DNA of 5,680 bases from Bacillota bacterium (GTDB taxonomy: Bacteria > Bacillota > Dethiobacteria > DTU022 > JAAZDU01): positions 1 through 5,680 of the forward strand of contig JAAZDU010000140.1 in assembly GCA_012512665.1 (NCBI GenBank), given 5' to 3'. Under the pieces are notes generated by a model. That model searched no databases. It saw only the letters and a list, made by a program, of their open reading frames with translations, and was not told where the DNA came from. A program made the position numbers and the translations under genes. Below are positions 1 to 5,463 of the stretch, in pieces; the first letter of the stretch is position 1, and each line of letters opens with the position of its first letter.

Positions 1-840
1 CTCCTGGTGCAAGGGAATATAGCCCAAGAACAGGTTTTAACGCCCTCGGCTGCACCTGCCAGCTTTCAAAAATACCTGCAGCTTACCGCCGATGCTTACC
101 AAAAATACGGAGAAAAGCTCGATTTAATCGTCTGGCCCGAAACAGTTCTCTCACAGAACTTGCTCCGGCAAGAGCCTCACGCTCTGCATAAGGCAGCAGC
201 CCTGAGCAGGGAATTGGATACCCCTTTGCTTACCGGTGCAATGTTCCAGGATAACGGAGAAGTCTTCAATTCCATCCTCTATTTTGACAAAAATGGCCTC
301 TCCCCCAAAAGGTACGACAAAACGAAACTTGTGCCATTCGCTGAATACTTTCCTTTCCCTGACCTTTTAAATAGTATTGCCAGGACCAATCTCAGTTTGG
401 GAACTTACGCCCCTGCCAGCATGCACCAGCTTTTTTCGCTAGGAGGGAAGCCCGTGGCGGGGGTCATCTGCTTTGAATCATATTTTGGCAATTACACCCG
501 CAGCTTCGTGGCCCGCGGCGCCAGGCACCTCTTTATCCTAAGTAACGATGCCTGGTTTAAGCAAACAGCCGGGGTAAACCAACACGCCGATGTGGCCGCT
601 CTCAGGGCAGTTGAAATGGGGCTCGGCACCACCCAGGTTGCCAACACCGGCTATACCGTCTCCTATAACTACAGGGGAGAAGAGCTTCTGCGCTCCAGGC
701 TGGCAGAGGAAGAAGCCCTGCTGCTGGAAACAAACTTGGAGCGCAGGGTTACCCTTTACAGCCTGGCAGGAGATTACCTGGTTTTTCTTTGCCTCCTTTA
801 CCTGGCCTCCCTCTTGGTATGGAAGTTAAAAAACAGATAG
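1..840 (+). CDS. lnt: Apolipoprotein N-acyltransferase, C-terminal part (5' end outside window)
   Basis: Lnt is an integral-membrane enzyme that transfers a third acyl chain from phospholipid to the N-terminal cysteine of lipoproteins on the outer face of the cytoplasmic membrane. The frame is open from base 1, so about 279 C-terminal residues of a protein usually near 500 are visible. This part is the nitrilase-like domain. It begins with the family's VQGNI motif and holds the whole catalytic triad: Glu in IVWPET (codon 139-141), Lys in YDKTKLVPF (codon 319-321) and Cys in VICFE (codon 469-471). A hydrophobic segment near the end (about residues 257-275), followed by KLKNR, is the expected last transmembrane helix. 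The internal GTG at 7 is codon 3 of this motif and not a credible start. The N-terminal membrane domain lies off the left edge. The product looks intact and functional. The alternative, another nitrilase-superfamily protein, is unlikely given the LVPFAEYFPF and terminal-helix signatures. Confidence 0.93.
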   Translation, partial: LLVQGNIAQEQVLTPSAAPASFQKYLQLTADAYQKYGEKLDLIVWPETVLSQNLLRQEPHALHKAAALSRELDTPLLTGAMFQDNGEVFNSILYFDKNGLSPKRYDKTKLVPFAEYFPFPDLLNSIARTNLSLGTYAPASMHQLFSLGGKPVAGVICFESYFGNYTRSFVARGARHLFILSNDAWFKQTAGVNQHADVAALRAVEMGLGTTQVANTGYTVSYNYRGEELLRSRLAEEEALLLETNLERRVTLYSLAGDYLVFLCLLYLASLLVWKLKNR

Positions 841-858
841 CCGGGTCCTCCCCGGGCT
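839..858 (+). terminator. Weak stem-loop directly after lnt
   Basis: AGCCGGG at 839-845 can pair with CCCGGGCT at 851-858, leaving G854 bulged and a 5-base loop. The stem starts inside the lnt stop codon. It is followed by TTATTAAG and not a clean T-run, so it is at best a weak intrinsic terminator or an mRNA 3'-end stabiliser. An independent promoter downstream fits some separation of the two genes. Confidence 0.3.
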
Positions 859-912
859 TATTAAGAATTTCAATAAGTCGCGTTATTTTTATTAAAAAAA
901 TTTATAAGTCCT

Positions 913-941
913 GCAGGATTTTAAAGAAGAGGGTCGAAAAT
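913..941 (+). promoter_or_regulatory. Sigma-H-like promoter for the MoeA-like gene
   Basis: GCAGGATTT at 913-921 fits the Bacillus-type sigma-H -35 pattern RnAGGAwWW at every position. After an 11-base spacer, GTCGAAAAT at 933-941 fits the -10 pattern RnnGAATww with one mismatch (A for T in GAAT). A spacing of 11-12 bases is normal for sigma-H. Transcription would start near 948-950, just before the ModE-like dyad. I see no equally good sigma-A promoter in this gap. The consensus is known biology; the assignment here is inference. Confidence 0.42.
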
Positions 942-950
942 ACATATCGG

Positions 951-974
951 CGTTATATGTAACTAAGTATAACC
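951..974 (+). promoter_or_regulatory. ModE-like molybdate/tungstate operator
   Basis: CGTTATAT (951-958) and GTATAACC (967-974) form a dyad with six central base pairs (GTTATA/TATAAC) and an 8-base spacer, spanning 24 bases. Both the length and the left half agree with the E. coli modA operator as I remember it, in which CGTTATAT and ATAACG-type halves also span 24 bases. The outer pair on the right is CC instead of CG. The site lies just after the predicted transcription start and just before a molybdopterin-related gene, which supports a role as a molybdate- or tungstate-responsive repressor site. AT-rich dyads are common, so chance is not excluded. Confidence 0.42.
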
Positions 975-990
975 GTCTATTTTTATGAAG

Positions 991-999
991 AGGGTGGTG
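991..999 (+). promoter_or_regulatory. Ribosome binding site that selects the ATG at 1009
   Basis: AGGGTGGTG at 991-999 lies 9 bases before the ATG at 1009 and pairs reasonably with the 3' end of 16S rRNA. An in-frame ATG also exists at 985, but it has only AT-rich sequence before it and no Shine-Dalgarno match. The family's conserved N-terminal sequence (roughly AELVKTEKAVGMVLCHDIT) begins after 1009 in any case. Confidence 0.6.
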
Positions 1000-1008
1000 C
1001 TATCTTCC

Positions 1009-2040
1009 ATGAGGGCTGAACTGGTTAAAACAGAAAAGGCTGTAGGGATGGTGCTCTGCCATGATATTACCTGCATCGAGCCGGGGCGTTTTAAAGGGGC
1101 TGCCTTTAAAAAGGGGCACCGGGTTTCTGCTGAAGACATTCCTCTATTGTTGCAGCTGGGGAAAGACCATCTTTATACCCTGATTTTGGATAGCGATGAA
1201 GTTCACGAAGATGACGCCAGCAGGCGTTTGGCTGCTGCTATTGCCGGGCCGGGGGTTAAAACAAAGTGGCCTTCCGAAGGCAGAGTTAATCTGTTTGCCG
1301 CATACCAGGGACTGCTAAAAGTAAATGTTGAACTGCTGCAGCAGTTAAATGCCCTCCCGGACATAGTAATTGCTACCCTGCACAGCAACGTCCCTGTAAA
1401 AACGGACACTACGTTGGCCGGCACCAAAGTGATCCCCCTGGTAGTCAAAGAAGAAGTCCTGCAACAGGTAGAAGAAAAGTGCCGCCTTGCAGGCCCGGTA
1501 GTGCAGGTATTGCCCTACCGCAAGCTGCGCCTGGGCGTTTTAATCACAGGCCGAGAGATATACGAAGGTAGAATAAAAGACGCTTTTGGGCCTGTCATGA
1601 AGCAAAAGGCTGAACAATTCGGTTTGGAAGAACCGGAAATATTATATGCACCGGACGACGCGCTATTTATCGCCCGCCAGCTCAAACAGCTGGTGGAAAA
1701 CGGAAACGAGCTGATTGTATTAACCGGTGGTATGTCTGTAGATCCTGATGACGTTACACCTAAAGGCATAAGGCTGAGTGGGGCAGAAGTTGTCAAATAC
1801 GGGGCACCAGTGCTGCCCGGGGCAATGTTCATGATAGCTTACCTGCAGCAAACCCCTATAATAGGTTTACCGGCATGTGGCATGTATTTTCGCACAACCG
1901 TTTTCGATCTAATTTTGCCCCGCCTTCTGGCAGGAGAAAAGATTACAGAGAGCGATATTAGCTCCCTGGGATACGGAGGCCTTTGCCGTCGCTGCGAAGT
2001 TTGCCTTTACCCTGACTGCTCTTTTGGTAAAAGCATTTAA
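1009..2040 (+). CDS. MoeA/CinA-type molybdopterin-binding protein with Cys-rich tail
   Basis: This is a 343-residue protein with a molybdopterin-binding (MoCF) domain, related to MoeA, which inserts molybdenum or tungsten into molybdopterin. Residues about 9-55 resemble the MoeA N-terminal region (AVGMVLCHDI, then PGRFKGAAFKKGH and a D-LLQLGK-H segment). The MoCF domain starts at about 164 with LGVLITG, carries the ligand-loop signature TGGMSVDPDD at 239-248, and continues through VLPGAMFM and IIGLPACGMYF to the ILPRLLAGE end helix. It is shorter than E. coli MoeA (about 411 residues), and I do not see the RIMTGAPLP-type segment, so insertase activity is not assured. It ends in a compact cluster, C326-x2-C329-x2-C332-x4-C337, that could bind an Fe-S cluster or zinc. 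It may be a stand-alone molybdopterin-binding or handling protein of anaerobes. A possible sigma-H-like promoter and ModE-like operator lie upstream. The ATG at 985 would add 8 residues and is disfavoured by the ribosome binding site. Confidence 0.85.
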   Translation: MRAELVKTEKAVGMVLCHDITCIEPGRFKGAAFKKGHRVSAEDIPLLLQLGKDHLYTLILDSDEVHEDDASRRLAAAIAGPGVKTKWPSEGRVNLFAAYQGLLKVNVELLQQLNALPDIVIATLHSNVPVKTDTTLAGTKVIPLVVKEEVLQQVEEKCRLAGPVVQVLPYRKLRLGVLITGREIYEGRIKDAFGPVMKQKAEQFGLEEPEILYAPDDALFIARQLKQLVENGNELIVLTGGMSVDPDDVTPKGIRLSGAEVVKYGAPVLPGAMFMIAYLQQTPIIGLPACGMYFRTTVFDLILPRLLAGEKITESDISSLGYGGLCRRCEVCLYPDCSFGKSI

Positions 2041-2080
2041 TTTCAATAGTAAATGCTTTGGCTTTGGCCAAAAAAAGCAT
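2030..2080. terminator. Overlapping hairpins between convergent genes
   Basis: AAAGCATTTA (2030-2039) and TAAATGCTTT (2050-2059) form a perfect 10-base-pair stem over the stop codon of the MoeA-like gene. TTTGGC (2057-2062) and GCCAAA (2067-2072) form a second stem with a 4-base loop, flanked by ATGC (2053-2056) and GCAT (2077-2080). The two stems share 2057-2059, so they compete. Neither has a clean T-run after it on either strand. They probably mark the transcript ends of the two convergent genes, but intrinsic termination is not proven. Confidence 0.35.
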
Positions 2081-2101
2081 ATGCCCGGCAAACTGGGGCA
2101 G

Positions 2102-2911
2102 CTATTTCCCCTGTACATCAAAGTCTTCATAAAAAATGTTCTCTGCAAAAACAGCTTTTTCTTTCATTAATTTTTGCTTATTCGCCATCTGCAGAATACC
2201 GGCCGGGCAATTATAGACGCAGGTATAACAGCGAATACAACTCTCATTCCCGAGCTGATGGTTTGCGGAAAACTCTAAATAAGGTGTTAGCTGCATGGGA
2301 CAAACCCTGGCGCATTTGCCGCAGGAATGGCAGAGCTCCGGGTGTTTAATAGTTACTTTTTGATCAGTTTTCTTAGTTAATCCCAGTGCTTTCCCCAGTT
2401 TATAGAAAATTGTCTGCATGGTTCCCATGGGGCAAAAATGACACCAGGTGCGAGGGTTGATAACGACCGCCAAAAGCCCTCCGACAAGCAGCACCATCAG
2501 GTAAGTATTGGCGAAGATAAATCCCAGCCTTTCGTAAAAACTATCTGTTCCCAATAATCCATAAACACGTACAAACCTGTTCGTCATATTGTAGATAAAA
2601 AACAATAAAACAGCAGCAACTAGCAAACGTGAACGCAAAAACTGCGGTATTTTTACATGACGGCTAATAGGCTGCAGCAGGTTATCAAAAAAGCTGCCGT
2701 GGGGGCAGAAATTGCCGCACCAGTATTTACCCTTAAATAAGCTCATTCCCACAAGGGCAATCATTATAAGGGGCACCAACAGCCCCAGGGCGGGAACAAA
2801 TTGCCCCCCAAGCCCGATCAAAACTGTAAAGATCCAGGCATAACGCCTGATAGCTGAAAAAGACCTGTTTGTTTTCAGGTAAAAAGGAACCGAACCAGCG
2901 TTGCTACCCAT
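2102..2911 (-). CDS. Membrane-bound 4Fe-4S polyferredoxin, NapH/NosR/CcoG-like
   Basis: The 269-residue protein combines membrane helices with Fe-S motifs, as in NapH-type electron-transfer proteins that pass electrons between the quinone pool and redox partners. Hydrophobic segments lie at about 24-58 (a helical hairpin), 95-110 and 131-152. After the first pair comes YWCGNFCPHG (C65, C69, CxxxCP) and after the last comes TWCHFCPMG (C157, C160, CxxCP), both placed on the same, presumably cytoplasmic, side. A soluble tail carries two full ferredoxin motifs, C194-x2-C197-x2-C200-x3-C204-P and C225-x2-C228-x2-C231-x3-C235-P, for two [4Fe-4S] clusters. The start ATG is set by GGAGG at 2925-2921, 9 bases upstream. 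No nap, nos or cco partner gene is visible, so the redox partner is unknown. A CsoR/CstR-type operator over its promoter suggests induction by copper or by persulfide/sulfur stress. It is transcribed separately from the upstream HDAC-family gene, although readthrough is possible. Confidence 0.88.
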   Translation of the reverse strand: MGSNAGSVPFYLKTNRSFSAIRRYAWIFTVLIGLGGQFVPALGLLVPLIMIALVGMSLFKGKYWCGNFCPHGSFFDNLLQPISRHVKIPQFLRSRLLVAAVLLFFIYNMTNRFVRVYGLLGTDSFYERLGFIFANTYLMVLLVGGLLAVVINPRTWCHFCPMGTMQTIFYKLGKALGLTKKTDQKVTIKHPELCHSCGKCARVCPMQLTPYLEFSANHQLGNESCIRCYTCVYNCPAGILQMANKQKLMKEKAVFAENIFYEDFDVQGK

Positions 2912-2920
2912 AAGTTAAAA

Positions 2921-2925
2921 CCTCC
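2921..2925 (-). promoter_or_regulatory. Ribosome binding site of the polyferredoxin gene
   Basis: On the minus strand this reads GGAGG, a strong Shine-Dalgarno match 9 bases before the ATG at 2911-2909. It fixes the start codon. Confidence 0.75.
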
Positions 2926-2937
2926 GTTTAAAAAAAA

Positions 2938-2967
2938 TATTGATATACCCCTGGGGGTATATCAATA
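2938..2967. promoter_or_regulatory. CsoR/CstR-type operator, perfect inverted repeat
   Basis: TATTGATATACCCC (2938-2951) and its exact complement GGGGTATATCAATA (2954-2967) flank a 2-base centre, giving 14 paired positions with no mismatch. The ATACCCC-GGGGTAT core is the recognised pattern for the DUF156 repressors: CsoR for copper(I), CstR for persulfide, and related metal or aldehyde sensors. The site begins at the -10 box and covers the predicted start of transcription, so bound repressor would block the polyferredoxin promoter. The repressor gene is not in the window, and the sequence does not tell which signal is sensed. Confidence 0.78.
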
Positions 2968-2995
2968 ATATAAAATAATCCCCGGACGCTGTCAA
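2967..2995 (-). promoter_or_regulatory. Sigma-A promoter of the polyferredoxin gene
   Basis: Read on the minus strand, TTGACA (2995-2990) is a perfect -35 box. After a 17-base spacer, TATATT (2972-2967) is a -10 box with one mismatch to TATAAT. Transcription should start near 2960, giving a leader of about 50 bases. The -10 box abuts the inverted-repeat operator. Confidence 0.78.
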
Positions 2996-3034
2996 GGGAT
3001 TACAAGCTTTAATTATAATTTTTTGTATTTAGGC

Positions 3035-4441
3035 CTAGCTGTGCGTCACTCTTTCTTTTTGGGAGCCATAATCGTACTGCCGGTAATGATCGGCTGCCCT
3101 ATCCTGGAGGTACAAATAATCGTAAGATTTTGGTGGCTGCCGGCGCATCTTCAGGTAGAAATCCCTGGCTTCCCGCTGGCAGCGAGGACAGCTCTGAAGG
3201 GGAATACTTATGCAGTACACCCTGTGACGCCCCATAGGGCCAACAGCCTCTGAGCCTATGAAAAGATAACCCGGGCAGTCGGGACAAATTTTTAAAGATT
3301 CTTCCTGCTTCTCGCTGATCTGGTCGGTATCATAATAAATATGGCGATTCCTTTGAAACAGGGGTCCAAGCGTTTGTCGTGCTGCTTTCACCAGCTCATG
3401 GCGCTGCTGGAAGACATCGCTAAGCTCTCGCACAATTTCGCCCAACCTCTTTATATTAGCGGGATCTTCCCTAAAGTTGTTCTCGTTGTAATCAGGCTCA
3501 TATAAGTTGGAATAATCAATGCCGGCCATAGCCATGATGATACCCAAATTAACGTAAGGTAAGGCCGTCTCCACGGAGTATCCTCCTTCCAAAACGGCAA
3601 TATCCGGGGAAAGTTTCTCGTTTAACAGGGCATAGCCGCGGGCAGAAAAAGACATATTGGCCAGCGGATCGCTGTAGTGGTTATCCTGCCCGGCGGAATT
3701 GACAACCAGTTCCGGCTGGAATTCCTCCAGGACAGGCAGCACCAGCTTATCCAGGACAAAAAGAATCCCCTCGTCGGTTGTCCCCGGCGGCAGCGGCACA
3801 TTTAAAGTAGTGCCCCTGGCCAGCGGCCCGCCGGTTTCACTGGTAAAGCCGCTGCCGGGGTAGAGGGTGCGGCCATCCTGGTGAAAAGAAATAAAAAGAA
3901 CATCGGGATCGTGCCAGTAAATGTCCTGTGTGCCGTCACCGTGGTGAACATCAGTATCTACGATGGCCACACGTTTCAGGCCGTACTTCTGGCGCAGGTA
4001 TTCGATCATAATCGGCTCATTATTAATGTTGCAAAAGCCGCGGTTTCCGTGTACCACGCGCATAGCGTGATGCCCCGGAGGTCTTACCAGGGCAAAACCA
4101 TTTTTAATTTCGCCCTTCATAAGGGCATCGGCAATGACCAGCGCCCCCCCGGCAGCAATGCGATGGGCTTCAGTTGCCTGCGTCTCAATATCTGGCACAC
4201 AAAAGTGTACCCGGGCAATATCTATAGGGTCGGCCAGGCGCGGCTGGTACTGGCGTATCTGGGGTAGATCCATAACCCCTTCCTCAAAAATTTGATCCCT
4301 AGTGTAAAGTAGGCGTTCCTCCCGCTCGGGATGGCTGGGTGATATGGCCCAATCAAAAGCGGGGAAAAATACCAGGCCGGTCTGCCCCGCTGACCCCGTA
4401 CCCAGAACATCAGCTTGCCTCTCCTGACTTTTTTTCTTCAT
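3035..4441 (-). CDS. Histone-deacetylase-family zinc amidohydrolase with C-terminal zinc-ribbon-like tail
   Basis: This 468-residue protein belongs to the arginase/deacetylase superfamily, zinc enzymes that hydrolyse acetyl-amide bonds. Bacterial members act on acetylpolyamines, acetyl-lysine or related small amides. Catalytic features are complete: the histidine pair in RPPGHHA (H124, H125), zinc ligands D164 and H166 in DTDVHHGDG, third ligand D253 in SAGQDNHYSDPL, and the active-site Tyr288 in LEGGYS. The LEGGY form resembles class II and bacterial homologues. The catalytic domain ends near residue 335. A further 130 residues follow, with CPDC (386-389) and CPRC (418-421) separated by 28 residues, which look like a zinc ribbon, then a Tyr-rich tail. 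The start overlaps the stop of the upstream HyuA-like gene as ATGA, and AAGGGGTG (4454-4447) serves as ribosome binding site, so translation is coupled. There is no signal peptide or membrane helix, so it is cytoplasmic. The substrate is unknown; with no histones expected, a metabolite or acylated protein is likely. Confidence 0.9.
   Translation of the reverse strand: MKKKSQERQADVLGTGSAGQTGLVFFPAFDWAISPSHPEREERLLYTRDQIFEEGVMDLPQIRQYQPRLADPIDIARVHFCVPDIETQATEAHRIAAGGALVIADALMKGEIKNGFALVRPPGHHAMRVVHGNRGFCNINNEPIMIEYLRQKYGLKRVAIVDTDVHHGDGTQDIYWHDPDVLFISFHQDGRTLYPGSGFTSETGGPLARGTTLNVPLPPGTTDEGILFVLDKLVLPVLEEFQPELVVNSAGQDNHYSDPLANMSFSARGYALLNEKLSPDIAVLEGGYSVETALPYVNLGIIMAMAGIDYSNLYEPDYNENNFREDPANIKRLGEIVRELSDVFQQRHELVKAARQTLGPLFQRNRHIYYDTDQISEKQEESLKICPDCPGYLFIGSEAVGPMGRHRVYCISIPLQSCPRCQREARDFYLKMRRQPPKSYDYLYLQDRAADHYRQYDYGSQKERVTHS
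4438..4441 (-). promoter_or_regulatory. ATGA stop-start overlap coupling HyuA-like and HDAC-family genes
   Basis: On the minus strand the four bases ATGA contain the ATG of the HDAC-family gene and the TGA of the HyuA-like gene. With a ribosome binding site inside the upstream gene, this is the usual arrangement for translational coupling and shows that the two genes share one transcript. Confidence 0.85.
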
Positions 4442-5445
4442 GGCTGCACCCCTTCAAAACCATCGATAACTCCTGGAGCTATCTGTACCCCCACGTCAAA
4501 CTGCTTACCTGTCGTAGACCAGCCCCGGATCATATTAAACTGCTCCTCCAGGAAAAACTCGTAACGATCTGCATATCGTCCCATACCCCGCTCCCTAGCA
4601 ATTTGTTGTAAATGTTTCAAGGCCAACTTTTTAGCATCTTCAAGCTGTGAGTGGGGGTTGAACTCTCCGCTTATCCCCTCCAGGTTTAAGTGGTAAGCGC
4701 GCTGCCGGGTATCAGCGTGTAAAAGCAGAGAAAGAGTTGGCCTGGCCACTGCAGCTCCGAGGGCGTTTGCTACCGGCGAATACTGATGAACCAGAGCCCT
4801 GCAGCCAAGCTGTTTGGCCAGGGCGGGTACAAAAGACCCGGCTGCAGCACCGATTCCCACCACCAGGTCCGCTTTCACCTTTCTCTTATTAACAATTTCC
4901 CATATCTTATAGGCCGGTTCCTGCTCCCAAGTTTTAAACATATCTTTAATACTAGCTACCAGCCTGCCGTTCACCTGTCGGATTACTTCCTGGGCCAGCT
5001 CTTCCACCGTTAAACCGGCCTGTTGAGCTATACTCTTCAGGGCCTGGGCGGAAAGTTCTGGCCGGCCGAGTTTACCACCTTCCAGATAGTTAATAGCATC
5101 AGTTGGGGTAGCTACTGGTCCACCAAAACAGGCAGCAGGGCCCAGGCGATCAGGGCCGATGGATATTATCTCCCCATTCCAGCGGAGAGCGCTGTCTCCC
5201 CCCAGGGCAAGGGAGCGCAGGGCAAAAGAGCGCACATGCGAATAATGTCCACCCAAAACAGCCCCCCGGGAGGCATAAAGTGGTTTCCCCCCCAGGATAA
5301 GAGCCAGGTCAGTAGTGGTGCCGCCAATATCTACCACTACAGAGGTCTGCTGGTCCATTGTCAAGGCAAAAGCTCCCATCACGCTGGCCGCCGGACCGGA
5401 AAAGACGGTTTCACAGGGATAACGCAATGAAACCTCAAGGGGCAT
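4438..5445 (-). CDS. Possible separately translated C-terminal HyuA-like fragment
   Basis: If ribosomes restart after the in-frame stop, the first ATG is only 15 bases further on (5445-5443), giving a 335-residue product. It would start inside the conserved GGTMPLE motif and would lack the N-terminal ATP-binding lobe. GGTGGG lies just before this ATG but is too close for a good ribosome binding site. An automatic gene caller would probably report this frame as a gene. I regard it as the distal part of one broken gene and not a natural start. Confidence 0.4.
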   Translation of the reverse strand: MPLEVSLRYPCETVFSGPAASVMGAFALTMDQQTSVVVDIGGTTTDLALILGGKPLYASRGAVLGGHYSHVRSFALRSLALGGDSALRWNGEIISIGPDRLGPAACFGGPVATPTDAINYLEGGKLGRPELSAQALKSIAQQAGLTVEELAQEVIRQVNGRLVASIKDMFKTWEQEPAYKIWEIVNKRKVKADLVVGIGAAAGSFVPALAKQLGCRALVHQYSPVANALGAAVARPTLSLLLHADTRQRAYHLNLEGISGEFNPHSQLEDAKKLALKHLQQIARERGMGRYADRYEFFLEEQFNMIRGWSTTGKQFDVGVQIAPGVIDGFEGVQP

Positions 5446-5460
5446 AGTCCCACCGTCCGC

Positions 5461-5463
5461 TTA
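5461..5463 (-). other. Premature in-frame TAA in the HyuA-like gene
   Basis: The minus strand reads ATT CTC TAA GCG GAC GGT GGG, that is I-L-stop-A-D-G-G. In homologues I remember this stretch as ILKADGG, so one A-to-T change in an AAA lysine codon would explain the stop. TAA is a normal stop here: the MoeA-like gene ends with it. It is neither the UGA of selenocysteine nor the UAG of pyrrolysine. Confidence 0.85.

Noticed and set aside
881..909. Second ModE-like dyad (CGTTATTT with TTATAAG)
   Set aside because: The halves do not keep the 24-base geometry and match only through AT-richness.
841..1008. Molybdenum cofactor riboswitch upstream of the MoeA-like gene
   Set aside because: The predicted leader is only about 60 bases, and the gap shows no multi-stem conserved fold. 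The dyad fits a protein operator better.
985..1008. ATG at 985 as start of the MoeA-like gene
   Set aside because: It has no Shine-Dalgarno sequence before it, whereas the ATG at 1009 has AGGGTGGTG 9 bases upstream.
2053..2349. Plus-strand open frame of 98 codons overlapping the end of the polyferredoxin gene
   Set aside because: It is antisense to the ferredoxin cysteine motifs and has no recognisable product.
3881..4267. Open frame of 128 codons on the plus strand inside the HDAC-family gene
   Set aside because: It is antisense to a fully conserved catalytic domain, has no ribosome binding site of note, and resembles no protein family.
5023..5430. Open frame of 135 codons on the plus strand opposite the HyuA-like gene
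   Set aside because: The minus-strand frame carries all the conserved ATPase motifs. The plus-strand translation is low-complexity and without family features.
5461..5463. Recoded stop codon (selenocysteine or pyrrolysine) in the HyuA-like gene
   Set aside because: The codon is TAA. Selenocysteine uses UGA and pyrrolysine UAG. TAA also ends the MoeA-like gene in the same window.
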